Shown here: piece by piece, positions 12,333 to 23,063 of the stretch
How positions within the stretch are numbered: position 1 is the first letter of the stretch
Layout of the letters: the number at the start of each line of letters is the position of its first letter
DNA from: Adineta steineri
Taxonomy: Eukaryota > Rotifera > Eurotatoria > Adinetida > Adinetidae
Reading direction: 5' to 3'
Assembly: GCA_905250115.1 (NCBI GenBank)
Contig: CAJNOI010000035.1
Span: forward strand, 501,885-565,884
Length of the DNA stretch: 64,000 nt
Made by a program: the position numbers and the translations under genes
Notes under the pieces: model-generated
What the model was told of the DNA's origin: nothing
What the model saw: the letters and a program-made list of their open reading frames with translations, nothing else
Databases searched by the model: none

Positions 12333-13539
12333 TTAAGCTGGTTTTGCAATATAAAATGGACCAGATTCAATACCGCACATATTTACACCACTTTGGATTC
12401 GAAAATAGCCAGCTTCACCCCAACTAGTACCCCAACTATTTCTTACTTTCCAGTATGGAATGTTTGTTGTCGCATCTACTCCATAGCCAACGATAACGAC
12501 TGCATGATTTGTCGAAGCAAGTGATGTTGGACATCCACTAGGCTGCCATATTCCGCTTTTATAACCTCCAAACCTACTTAAGATTTGTTGGTACGATGCC
12601 GATGAATTACCAGCAAAAACCGAAACCCATAACGGTCCATAATTAACTAACGCTTGTTGCATGGCAGCAGCATTGTTTGGTGTAACAGTACTGTAAAGAA
12701 GTGATCCATATTTCACTTCAGGACCAGTAGATTTAAATACACATGTATTTTTTACAGCCTTGTAAGGATAATATGATTCAGTGTTAACTTGCCAAAGATT
12801 ACTCAGTATATAGCTGAATGTATTAGTAAAGTAACCTCCGTTGCAACCATTATCTTTTGTTGAACAATCTACCATCTGTTGTTCACTTAAACTTTGACTG
12901 GCCTTCAATTGAACAGCATATTGAAATTCAAGTAAAGAAATAAATGCGAATGTATAGCAAGATCCACAATTACCTTGATCTTTAATTGGCTGAACCTTAA
13001 ATAAAGAAACATATTTATTCGTATGATCAAGAAAAATGAATACTAACCACGGGAACATTAGTTCCTGAAGCTACTCTTGTTGTGTAATCATATGATGTTG
13101 GAAGACTTGTTTTACCAGTTGCTATCTTTCCGTCCCATGTCGTGAAACGTTCACCTGCTTTGGCATTTGTTGTTAAAATATTACCTTGAGGTACTCGAAC
13201 ACCATTCAGTTTCGTCAGTTCATCTTGTGTCCAATCTGAATGATTATTTAATCCGAGAGTATATGCTTTTTCACCTTGTCGATGATGATCAACTAAAGTA
13301 TTCAATGACGCACTAAATGAATCTAACCGAAGCTTCTCTTCATTTGTTGTTTGAGTTTTTCGATTAAATTCTTTTTTGTATAAATTAAATAGATTTTGAA
13401 TTGCATCACTGTTGGATCCACCAGAACTTTTGCCTATAGTCGATGCAATAAAAGACTCCAAGGCTTTATCAAGATCAGTACTTGATACTTGTACACCAAC
13501 CAAAAGAATAAAACATAAAACGAATTTTGTTGTTCTCAT
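12333..13539 (-). CDS. Papain-family (C1A) cysteine protease, secreted or lysosomal
   Basis: Exons 13539-13048 and 12995-12333 join in phase 0, giving 384 residues. A signal peptide (MRTTKFVLCFILLVGVQVSS) precedes an I29-type inhibitor propeptide. The mature enzyme has the full catalytic set: oxyanion Gln171 and nucleophile Cys177 in DQGNCGSCY, His328 in STNHAVVIVGYG, and Asn350 in VRNSWGTSWGE. CNGGY and YYPY, normal cathepsin L-like landmarks, are also present. The residue after the catalytic Cys is Tyr instead of the usual Trp. The length fits a cathepsin L-like zymogen with a slightly long prodomain. Endoproteolysis in the gut or lysosome is the expected role. A TATA box lies about 50 bp upstream. 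Confidence 0.9.
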
Positions 13540-13585
13540 TGTTTTTTCAGTAATACGAATGTATTATTCTGTTCGTTGCAACAGT

Positions 13586-13593
13586 CTTTTATA
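13586..13593 (-). promoter_or_regulatory. TATA box of the cysteine protease gene
   Basis: The minus strand reads TATAAAAG about 50 bp upstream of the protease ATG at 13539. That spacing allows a short 5' UTR starting about 25-30 bp downstream of the box. Confidence 0.55.
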
Positions 13594-14095
13594 CACAATT
13601 TGTTAGTTGACCCTCGATAACTAAGTGTTTTCGTCTGTGACATTTCACTGTAAACATTTCCATGGAACCATTTAACAAAAAAATGTCAATACAGTTTATA
13701 AACAGCGCAATACTTTTACTTCCTAGATAAAACTATGCTATTCAACGTCAACAAAAAAACAAAATCCTTTCATCGAAATTTCTTAAGTGAAAAAAAAACA
13801 TTTTTAAAAGTAATCATTAATAGTCAAAACATGTCATAGCAACTGCCATTAAGTTTCAGTAAACGTTTGTATGAGAGGCGTAAAAGAATGACGAATTCAA
13901 TTGAAAAGTATTCACACTTATTTAAAAGTATTATCGAGCCATACAGAGCATGCTTTTACCTGCGTTGATGTTGTTGCAGTCAACGTTACATACATTTTCA
14001 CATCTACATAAGCAGGCGTCAAATCCAAATTAGGGTCTTACATCGGGATTCTTTTGCGACTAAGAGTTTTTGAAATAGAATATTGAGTTTGGCTG
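13594..14095. other. Intergenic, no gene seen
   Basis: AT-rich upstream region of the protease gene. Nothing recognisable apart from ordinary A and T runs. Confidence 0.45.
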
Positions 14096-14319
14096 TCGGA
14101 TTCTTTCAGAGATGTCCAACGAATAAAAAATGAAATTCTCTATCACATCGTTATATTTTTGCGTCTCACTCATTGTGCAGCGCACAATCAATATCAACAG
14201 GCTTTCTCCAATCGCATTGATATTTCTTTCGTGCTGCACAGTGAGGGAGATCCAAAAATACAACGATGTGATAGAGAACTTCATTTTTTATACGTTGAAC
14301 ATCTCCGAGAGAATCTAGC
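14096..14319. repeat. Long inverted repeat (foldback, ~88-bp arms)
   Basis: The left arm is about 14096-14183 and the right arm about 14231-14319; by eye they are near 85% identical in inverted orientation, with a spacer of about 47 bp that is itself weakly palindromic (ATCAATATC / GATATT). Both arms share GAGATGTYCAACG and TTCTCTATCACATCGTT in opposite orientation. Because of the symmetry, both strands encode nearly the same peptide around DVQRIKNE and LYHIV. I see no target-site duplication. Candidates are a foldback MITE, an inverted duplication of a coding fragment, or a hairpin RNA precursor. Confidence 0.75.
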
Positions 14320-15039
14320 GTGAGTGTGTGGGTGTCATCCTTTAATATGCTCACACCCACGCCATAGCCGCCTGCGTTTCTATTCTTCAGAACGGAGCGC
14401 GAAAGCGGCATTAGTACGTGAAAGAAACAAACATAAGAATGTTATAACAAAAGAGTGACTGTGTCTGAGTGCCCGTCTGCTATTTTGATTCGCTCAAAGA
14501 TAAAAATGCATTTTTCGCGGAAAAAAAAGAATAAATACAACAGTTGGAAAGATACGCATTGTATTTAAAGTGATCCGGTATGTTTTTTTATTGACGTCGA
14601 AACAAATCAATATTTTTCACTTGAATAGTTAGGAGAAAGAAGTGGCTTTGTTTTTTTAAACTAATTTATCACTAATAACTCGTTAAATAAATAAGAAATC
14701 AATATCAAATGATTAAAATTGATTAAAGATATGTATAAACAAAATAATACATTGCGAGAGAGACATTTGAGGGTAGGTCTAGGTAGATAATGAGAAAAGA
14801 TACCCAGACTCAGACCCACCCACCCACATTCACACCCACTAGATAATCAAACAGAAGCGAGCGTACCCATTAGTTTACTATTTGACAATGATAAAAAAAG
14901 ATATATTGAATTTGTATGATTAACAAACTACAAACGATTATATATTTCAAACTATAACTATCGTACTTTGATATTTGGCATTTATTTTGTGCTACAAATC
15001 GTCTTTTTCATGATTATTTATTCTTTATTTTTATTCCAC
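14320..15039. other. Intergenic with small GC-rich hairpins
   Basis: Immediately right of the long foldback are two smaller palindromes: GTGGGTGT ... ACACCCAC (about 14328-14353) and GCCGC ... GCGGC (about 14368-14410). A short CACCC-rich run lies at 14808-14838 (CCCACCCACCCACATTC). The remainder is AT-rich with no gene. Confidence 0.45.
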
Positions 15040-15292
15040 GGCTGGATATCAACTAAATATCGACATGTATTAGGTAATGAACCGATATAATATCAATCAT
15101 TCTATGAATTAATTTATATTTTTCTGCGAAATATTCATATTCACTAACATCAAGACTATCAACAACATCGTTATTAATCACCATGAATGAAATCTCATAT
15201 GCATTCTATTGTTTAGTCGAAGCATTATTTCAAAACTACATTATGAGATTATTTGCTCGTGATTATATTGAAATACCATTTTATACATGAAC
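15040..15292 (+). pseudogene. Decayed 3' fragment of an acyltransferase-3 gene
   Basis: Nucleotides from about 15110 to 15292 match the 3' end of the intact gene at 15918-17249: ATGAATGAAATCTCATATGC against the intact GAAATATCCTATGC, and ATTGAAATACCATTTTATAC against ATTGAAATGCCATTTTACAC. In frame it reads NEISYAFYCLVEALF, then RDYIEIPFYT and a stop. An internal stretch is deleted, and earlier homology toward 15040 is weak. It sits in direct orientation about 1.9 kb upstream of the functional copy. This suggests a tandem duplication followed by decay of the first copy. Confidence 0.7.
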
Positions 15293-15917
15293 AAATAATC
15301 TATTTAGCGTAAGCATTGCAGTATATAACGATTTCTTTTTTGTATAGTGCGCTTTTGTTAATGATTCTTAGTATAATGAAAATCTCTTATTTCATTGATA
15401 ATGTGAAGAATGTTATAGGAGTGCAAATATTTGTGGATATTTTCGTCGATAAATACAGAATAAAATTATTCATGAATAGTGAAAAATATTCGTCACCAGA
15501 TGTCGCTGAAAAATATTTTGTACGAATTGGAACTTGTTCTAATTTCTGTACAGTTCAATAGGACTTTATATAAATATTATTTGAAACAATCCGACAAATT
15601 CTAAGAAAGCACAACAATCATTGTAGAGGCATACTAAGCCAAAACATGAGAGGTTGCCATCGTATTTTTTAACTATGATATATTCTGGGAAGTATGTATT
15701 TCGATTACGTCTACGTGACATATGAGTTTGGCATTGCATTTATCTTTTATTTGCACATATGACTAATAAATACCGTCAACGATAGATAAGTCATACTTCC
15801 GCCATCCTTGAAAATTTGCGACTACTTGGAAATTTCCAAGTCAATGCGTAACTTTTATCTATAGCATTTATTCGATCATACTCATTATTTTAGATAAAAT
15901 CCTTACATAAGAAAGAT
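15293..15917. other. Upstream region of the acyltransferase gene
   Basis: Contains an open frame at 15316-15561 without coding character. A T-rich tract ending in AG at 15892-15893, 24 nt before the ATG, resembles a 3' splice acceptor and could be a trans- or cis-splice site in the 5' UTR. Confidence 0.4.
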
Positions 15918-17249
15918 ATGGAAATATCACCTACTGTTAACACTGAAGAAAATCAATCAACTCGTCGTCCAATAATTCATGTTTTTACTGGTTTTAGAGC
16001 CTTAGCGTGTCTATGGATATTTATGTTGCATAGTGTCTCCACGAAAGAACTAGAAAATCTTTTTTTATTACAATTGATGCCACTTGGTGGATCAGCAGGT
16101 GTTGTATTATTTTTCTGTTTGAGTGGTTTTGTCATGGTTTGGACTTATGGTGATTGTAAATTTAAATCAGCCAAATGTTATTGGTCTTTCATCGGAAGAC
16201 GAGCAGCTCGTTTGTTTCCACTGTATTATTTTTCACTATTTTTATCTATCTATGATATCCGATATGTATGGAGAAAAGATGAACCATGTACTAAAACAAA
16301 TGTGATATTTATCATGTTGACTCTATTCACCATACAAACATGGGTTCCTTATAATTTTGGTAGAAATTTATGGAACGAACCAATATGGAGTGTACAAACA
16401 GAATGGTTTTTCTATCTTGTGTTTCCATTTCTTCTTCGTCTGATTCGATATTTCTTAAATACAAGTCAAATTAGTCTTCTGACGAATAGAAATGACAAGA
16501 AAAAGGCATTGAAACGATTATATTTGATGTGGTTTTTAGTTTTATGTATGTCTGTTATACCTGTACCATTTCAATTCAGACCACTCGAGATAGGTGAACA
16601 TAAACGCACCACAGATCCTTATGATTTAACAGTAATACTGTACATATCACCTTTAACAAGAATTCCTGAATTTCTTCTTGGAATGCTTACAGGTATTATT
16701 TTCATATTAAAATCATCGCCAGATACACATATTAATCAGTCGGATACGAATGTAAGCTTAAATTTAGTATCAAGCGATGATCAACAACCAGACACGAAAT
16801 TCTCGTCATCTTTATGTTCAAATTATAATCGTTATTGTTTCATATTGGATATCTATTTCCTCATCGGAATATTATTTTTTATTTGCTCATCACCTATATT
16901 CTACTTTTATGAATTTGTCGAATATCATGCTATACTACGTATGGGATCATTAATGTCCTTCATGATGTGTACCTATCTATATTTGTCTGCCAGATATCCT
17001 TCATCATTAACATCGAGATTATTAACAAGAGCATTGTTAATCAAAATGGGTGAAATATCCTATGCATTCTATTGTCTAAGTGAAACATTACCTAAAGTGT
17101 ATTCACTTTTAGTAGGCATTATGATTGAAAAGAGTATAATTATGAAATTATTTGCTGGTATTGGTATAGCTGTATTTGCTCGTCGTTTTATTGAAATGCC
17201 ATTTTACACATGGGTAAACAAGAAATTACTGAGATGTCAGTGCAGATAA
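15918..17249 (+). CDS. Acyltransferase-3 family (OafA/NRF-6-type) membrane O-acyltransferase
   Basis: A single 443-codon exon. It has the family signatures in order: GFRALACLWIFMLHS with the conserved Arg and His in the first membrane segment (residues about 25-39), GVVLFFCLSGFVM, then RRAARLFPLYY. These are followed by NEPIWSVQTEWFFYLVFP (the W-S-x-x-E-W-F-Y-L-x-F-P block) and about eight further hydrophobic segments to the C-terminus. Members move acyl (usually acetyl) groups from the cytosolic to the outer face of a membrane onto sugars or other acceptors. The lack of introns in a window of intron-rich genes, and a length close to bacterial homologues without the NRF-6 N-terminal extension, are compatible with horizontal acquisition. 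That is inference; animal NRF-6-like genes are the alternative. Confidence 0.85.
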   Translation: MEISPTVNTEENQSTRRPIIHVFTGFRALACLWIFMLHSVSTKELENLFLLQLMPLGGSAGVVLFFCLSGFVMVWTYGDCKFKSAKCYWSFIGRRAARLFPLYYFSLFLSIYDIRYVWRKDEPCTKTNVIFIMLTLFTIQTWVPYNFGRNLWNEPIWSVQTEWFFYLVFPFLLRLIRYFLNTSQISLLTNRNDKKKALKRLYLMWFLVLCMSVIPVPFQFRPLEIGEHKRTTDPYDLTVILYISPLTRIPEFLLGMLTGIIFILKSSPDTHINQSDTNVSLNLVSSDDQQPDTKFSSSLCSNYNRYCFILDIYFLIGILFFICSSPIFYFYEFVEYHAILRMGSLMSFMMCTYLYLSARYPSSLTSRLLTRALLIKMGEISYAFYCLSETLPKVYSLLVGIMIEKSIIMKLFAGIGIAVFARRFIEMPFYTWVNKKLLRCQCR

Positions 17250-17886
17250 AACTTTTTTTTCCAAATGAAGCATTTTATTACCCATGGCTAACTTTTTCTG
17301 TATTTATAAACAAGAAAAGATCTTTATTCTCATTTATATTTTCGCTGTAATTTAATCATTTTTATCGGGATATTTTTGAAAGTGAGTGTATGGGTATCTC
17401 TCCTTTTAGTTAACACTCATATCATCAGGATGGCTCAAATTTATTTTCTGTTTTCTCATATTATTACTGCATGGAATTTATTTTTTCAGGTATTATATTA
17501 TTATATTATCTCCATGAGAGACATAAATTTCAAACTTTTTACAAAACTTACCATGTGCATATATGTCAATGCTTTTTAAGCGTTTTCTTTTCTCTATTAA
17601 AATAAATTTTCTATGTGTCATTTTGTGTTTACAACAGAATGAATAAAAAGAACAGACATAACACAATAACATGATGTTATTGCACAACATACATATATAG
17701 TGCTTGAAGTTGTGCAATACGCTATAGTGAGTCATTATTTTTCATTGCCAACGATATAAAAGAAACATGTACGATTACTTTATTGAAAATCGATTGAAGT
17801 AATAGTAATCGTATTTTAGTTTTTGTTGTCAGATACGATCTTGCTTATACGTAATTGTAAGTAAATAAAATTTTGTTACTCTATAT
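17250..17886. other. Intergenic, no gene seen
   Basis: AT-rich spacer between the acyltransferase gene and the MITE. It ends in CTCTATAT (17879-17886), the left copy of the MITE target-site duplication. Short open frames on both strands lack coding features. Confidence 0.45.
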
Positions 17887-18121
17887 CAGGGCTCCGCGTG
17901 GGATGGGATGGAACAGGCAAGTTTCAAGATTGGCCCATCCCATAGGACGAAATTTTTTTGGAACATCCCATCCGATGGGATAAAAGTTTTTTTTGTAAAA
18001 CTCTCGCTTTATTCAGAAATGAATATTTTGACTATGTAGATGTCATTCTTGGTCATTTCAGTAAAATATTTGTCCCATGGAACGACTTTTCACATCCCAT
18101 CCTATCCCACACGAAGTCCTG
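17887..18121. mobile_element. hAT-type MITE with 8-bp target-site duplication
   Basis: A 235-bp element bounded by terminal inverted repeats beginning CAGGGCTCCGCGTGGGATG on the left and, reverse-complemented, CAGGACTTCGTGTGGGATA on the right. They match at 21 of 25 positions and all four differences are transitions. It is flanked by a perfect direct repeat CTCTATAT at 17879-17886 and 18122-18129. An 8-bp duplication and CAGGG termini are hallmarks of the hAT superfamily. There is no coding capacity, so it is non-autonomous. TCCCATC/GATGGGA words recur inside both ends and may be subterminal transposase-binding sites. It lies 79 bp upstream of the ATG of the RNA-repair gene. Confidence 0.9.
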
Positions 18122-18171
18122 CTCTATATAATATTTTCTTTTACAAATTGAAATAGAACTAAAGATTACTT

Positions 18172-18182
18172 TTAATTTCTAG
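18172..18182 (+). promoter_or_regulatory. Putative 3' splice acceptor in the 5' leader of the RNA-repair gene
   Basis: A pyrimidine-rich stretch ending TTTCTAG finishes 18 nt before the ATG at 18201. It may be a spliced-leader trans-splice acceptor or the end of a 5' UTR intron. The same arrangement precedes several other starts in this window. Confidence 0.4.
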
Positions 18183-18200
18183 TGAAAAAAACGTATAATT

Positions 18201-20975
18201 ATGGCAGAAAGTAATGATATAACTATAAGAAATGCTCGTGGCTATATTGGTGCATTTGGTTCTCGTATTGATAAATTAGCTAATGAAACTTCTGTGGCTG
18301 CTGGTATTACTATAGTACCAACTTCACCTTATCATATAACTTTGATAACTAAAGATGAATTACGTCAATTGACAACGGATTTATCAGATAAAATCGATAC
18401 TTTATATGAAAACGGAACAAAAATTGATACAAAAAATATTTTTTCACTTGGTCTTGGTGGTGATCCAAAAGGTGTTTGCTGGGTTGTAATTATATGGAAT
18501 GCTGGAAATATTTTTCGAAAAAAATATGGTTTATCTACAAAACAATTCCATATAACATTAAGTAATACTGATGATCATTCAACTGATAAAAGTCTTTATT
18601 CATTACGTGAAACATTCTTAACTGAAAATCTTGATTTAAATACACTTGATCATCTTGTTTTATCATATAATCTATCTGATCAATATGATCAAGTATTTAT
18701 CTATGCACGAGAAATGTGTAATCGTTTTCCTGATTCAGAAAAAAGTTGGCTTCGTTTAGCTGATATTGCACGACGAAATGATCAATATAAATTAGCTATG
18801 TTAGCTTATGCACGAACAATACAGCTTCTTAATGGACAAGGCAATGAAAAAGTTCAAGAATATTGCTCAAAAAAAATCTTTAGTTGTGCTTCAATATATA
18901 CAGAATGGGGATGTCTGTTTGGTGAAAATGAATTAGATCAAATTCCTGAAGAATTAAAAAGATATCTATTAACACCGTGGTCACAAGTAATTCGACAACG
19001 TTTCGTTAATATTTATTCAGATGAACAACCACAATTTAATCAAAATCCACGTGAACATCTTATTATGCCGTTTACTGATCCAAGAGGAAGACATCAAAAT
19101 TTAGGTAAATATTTATAATCTTTTTCATCAGAGATGAGTACACGTATTATATAAGAGAAATATATAAGATCGATTGTTTTCATTTTCGATTTCAACTTCG
19201 ATCTAAGATTAAAGTAATTCTATGTGTGTTTAGATTTAGACATGTTTTCACTTCCACGTTATTTTCGTTGGATTGTACCATTTTTTCTATCAATCATGTC
19301 TACACCACGTCGTGAAGGTGATATTGATGCTCTTGCATCTGATCATATTGGTATTCGGCATATTATTACATTAACAGAAGAAGAACCTTTACCAGAAGAA
19401 TGGTTTTTTAATAAAACTATATCACATACACATCTTCCTATTGAAAATTATCGAGCACCAACAATTGAACAAGTTGATTTATTCTTTCGATTAATTAATG
19501 ATTCAACAAAAACACCATTATTAGTTCATTGTGGTGGTGGAAAAGGTCGAGCAGGTACTATGCTAGCTTGTTATTTAGCTGTTTATGGTTTTCAATCACC
19601 ATCTGCTCAAGAATGGACACAACCATTTATGTCAGCCGGTGAAGCAATTGATAAATTAAGACAACTAAGACCTGGAAGTATTGAAACAGAAGAACAAGAA
19701 AGATTTATTCATACATTTGTTAGTACTGTATGGAAAAGACAATCTCCATTACCACCATTACCAGCTGAACCCGAAGGAATACCACTTGAAATTGAAGGAC
19801 AATTAGATGGAAATATTGATTTAGTTATGCTTTGTGGTTTACCTGGCTCAGGAAAATCTTATATAGCACAAGAAATGTTAGTACGTGATGATCGTTGGAC
19901 AGTTGTTTCTCAAGATGAAGCAAGATCACGTGATACATGTGAACGTGAAATAGGTCGACCAGGAAAATATTCTAAAGCAATTTTAGATCGTTGTAATCCA
20001 GATCGAGAAGATCGAAAACAATGGCTTGCACTTGCACAATGGGCACGAAAACCTATTTGTGTTTATTTTGATTATGATTCAGAATTATGTATATCTCGTG
20101 CACAACAACGTTCAGATCATCCAACACTTATACCAGGTCAACGTGTACGAAACGCAATTCAAAGTATGCAAAGACAAATGGAAAGACCACAATTTGATGA
20201 AGGATTTGTTGCTATATGTATTATACGATCATTTTATGCAGTTAACCAACTTATTAAACGATTAACACCAGTCAATATTTTGAAATTTTTACGTACAGGA
20301 CATTTAATGAATTTAGGTGCTGCTACTGCCGATGATTTTGTAGTATCATTTCGGCAAACAACAGAAGCACCATATGTTGTTATTACAGAAAAAGTTGATG
20401 GTGCTAATATGGGTTTTTCATTATCAGCTGATCGAGAATTAACCGTACAAAATCGTTCACATTACGTAACATCAACAACACATGCACAATTTCGTCCACT
20501 TTATACATGGATTGAAACACATCGTGAAGGTCTTTATAGTGTATTAGATCGAGATAATTCATTTCCTGAACGATATATTCTCTATGGTGAATGGGTAGTA
20601 GCACAACATTCAATTCCTTATACACGATTACCTGATCGATTTCTTGCATTTGATTTATATGATCGTCGAACACAAACATGGGCTGATCGTATTACACTTG
20701 AACGATTACTTGAAGGAACAAATATATCTTTAGTACATATTATGTATCAAGGACCAAGACCAACTGATAATGTTTTAAAGGATATGGTTCATCGCCCATC
20801 TCAATTCTATGATGGACCAGTCGAAGGTATATATGTAAAAGAAGAACAAAATGGACAAGTTATCAATCGTGGTAAAATCGTACGAAGTGATTTTACAGCT
20901 GGAATAACTGAACATTGGGATAAAGCACCAATGAGAAAGAACGGATTTGTAATGGATAATGATGATGTTGAATAA
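18201..20975 (+). CDS. Swiss-army-knife RNA repair protein (2H phosphoesterase-phosphatase-kinase-RNA ligase)
   Basis: Exons 18201-19104 and 19234-20975 join in frame, giving 881 residues. Modules in order: a 2H phosphoesterase with two H-x-T motifs (HIT at 45-47 and 117-119); a helical TPR-like stretch (about 150-215); a PTP/DSP-type phosphatase with HCGGGKGRAGT (Cys401, Arg407); a P-loop polynucleotide-kinase-like domain with GLPGSGKS (503-510); and a covalent nucleotidyltransferase ligase with motif I EKVDGAN (Lys688), LYGEWVVA, EGIYVKEE and RGKIVR (about 847-852). From family knowledge this set can open 2',3'-cyclic phosphates, remove or add end phosphates and seal RNA. Burroughs and Aravind described such multi-domain RNA-repair proteins (recalled, not checked). 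The intron falls between the helical region and the phosphatase. All key residues appear intact. RNA targets, tRNA or otherwise, are unknown. Confidence 0.88.
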
Positions 20976-20993
20976 ATTTTTACTTCATTTTTT

Positions 20994-20999
20994 AATAAA
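20994..20999 (+). terminator. Polyadenylation signal AATAAA
   Basis: AATAAA lies 18 bp after the stop of the RNA-repair gene. A second AATAAA overlaps the stop codon itself. Confidence 0.5.
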
Positions 21000-21523
21000 T
21001 ATATTTCGATTTCTACGAATTCTTAAATTTATCTTTTTAAAAAGAATTAAAAGCATCTAAACGGAGAATACTTATTGCATATTTTTTAGCTATCTGAGTC
21101 TCATATGAAAATAGGTCATGTTGGAATATGTTTAATGACTCAATCATAAAAACTTACTAAATCGTCGAAAAAGATGTGCATAGATATTTTACTCGGAATT
21201 ACGAGGACACAATAATATCAGTTAGAGAATTTTTTCTGGTTCAGGTTCATTTTTGTGATAAAATTATCAACATTCTTTCTTCATTCAGACTTTTGATATA
21301 TTGTCTACATCTAAAAACTTTGCTATATGAAAATATATATCATCATATTTATTATTTTAGAAATACCAATGTACATCTACTTTTATTTTTAATAATTAAT
21401 AAATAATACATCTTTTATTCTCATGTAACATCATAGAACACTGAGAACAAACAATAAAATATACAGACGTGCACATATATAAATATAAACATGCTAGTAT
21501 ACACTACTGTCTCTTTCTCTTTG
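21000..21523. other. Convergent 3' spacer, no gene seen
   Basis: AT-rich spacer between the convergent 3' ends of the RNA-repair gene and the first thioesterase gene. An open frame at 21176-21406 has no coding character. Confidence 0.45.
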
Positions 21524-22914
21524 TCATTCTACTTTTGATAAATGTTGTAAAATAAATGAACTAACATCTTTCATTTCCTAAAATTTAACATAAGATGAAA
21601 TGTATATATAATCAAAATTTTATACTCGATCACATGATGCATGTCCCATATTTTTATATTCTCTAAATGCATATTGTTTAAAACCCATTGATTTAATTCT
21701 TTGTTCAGTAAGTCGAGCCCATTTTAATTGAACTAACGGATCTTCATCACCTATGTAATATATAAAAATAATTGATAAATTCATATCGTTTAATTTTTAT
21801 TTACCATGACATTGAAGAATAGGTAAATTAATCTTCTTATCACCAGACACCAGAGCCTAGTCATAAAAATTAAATTTTCATATTGATTTTAAAAAAATTA
21901 AAATTCACTTGAGGAAATGTTGTTGATAAAGGTAACCATGTTGAAAGAGCTATAACACCACCAAGTGTATATGAAGATGTTAATGCTAATACAGAAAAAC
22001 AGGGAGATAAAAAAAACAAGATACAAATAATTTAATAGACATACCTGCATGAAGTGCAATTGCACCACCCCTAATAAATAAATATACAAGGAAATCTTAC
22101 ATGGATTATTAATTTAAAGCTTACATAGAAAAACCGCCGATTATCTAAAACAGACTGGTATGAAATATAATGTAAAATAGAATAGTTACACTTACAATAC
22201 ATTCAGGTGAGATTCCATTTTGAATTTCTTCTTCAATAAGATTATTTACTTGAATAAATAAAAATTATCAGATAAAAGATTATTATAAAAGAGATAAAAC
22301 TTACAAAGCATTGATGATGTTTCAATACCTTCTTGATCTTCTTTAACATCTTGTTCAAGACCAAGAATATCAAACCCTATTTATATAATAATCATTCTTA
22401 TATGTAATTAAAACCTTGTTTTTTAACATTATATTCACTTACAACTAGTCATAGGCATTCCCATATTTAATGTAACCTTTCGAACGGGACTACAAAAAAA
22501 TAATCAATAAAAATACAACTAAAAAATCTATTTATTATTTACGCTGTTGGAAAAATAAATTTTACATAAGGCATAGATTTTATAATACGACACGTTTTAA
22601 ATGCATCATACCAACTTCCACTAAAAGAATATTTATTTCACATTTTATAAAATGAAATATATATATAATCATTTGTCATACCCAACATCACCAAGACCAT
22701 GTAAGAAAATAATCTAAATAGATGATTATATATTTTATTTGATTAAAATGTAAAATCAATTATTTACAGTAGCTGTATGTTTATCACAGGCAGGAATTAT
22801 TGTAGATTCAATCATATTTTTCGATAAATTATTTTCGTCTTCTGATTGTAAAGACGTTCGAGATGAATTTAAGCAATGATTAGCTAACCATGTTGTCGAA
22901 CATGTATTTCCCAT
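21524..22914 (-). CDS. Acyl-protein thioesterase (APT/LYPLA-like), N-myristoylation-type N-terminus
   Basis: Twelve small exons on the minus strand join in frame: 22914-22768, 22713-22682, 22620-22543, 22489-22443, 22376-22305, 22248-22196, 22144-22125, 22070-22045, 21985-21909, 21856-21805, 21750-21626 and 21577-21524. They give 260 residues. Alpha/beta-hydrolase landmarks are IIFLHGLGD, IFPTAPVRKVTLNMGM, the nucleophile in GGFSMGG (Ser149), CHGDEDP (Asp205) and NMGHASC (His238), a complete catalytic triad. APT enzymes remove palmitate from S-acylated proteins. The 49-residue N-terminal exon begins MGNTCS, a classic MGxxxS myristoylation site with an adjacent palmitoylatable Cys, so this copy is probably membrane-anchored. 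It is a tandem paralogue of the next gene, with identical exon lengths downstream of exon 1. Confidence 0.9.
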
Positions 22915-23063
22915 TCAATTGAAATAAACAACTAAAATATATATTTTTATAATTCTCGCTTTTCTTTTTCGTTTGAAAAATAAATAAGACATGGAAAAAT
23001 GTTTCGAATCAAATTTAATAAATCAAATAAAAAAAATACACAAAGTAAATAATAAAATGTCAA

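Noticed and set aside
14060..14411. Three overlapping 62-81 codon frames at the hairpin
   Set aside because: They are mirror images created by the inverted repeat; no start context, splice sites or family match supports a gene.
20026..20679. Open frames on both strands inside the RNA-repair gene
   Set aside because: Shadows of the real frame, which carries all kinase and ligase motifs.
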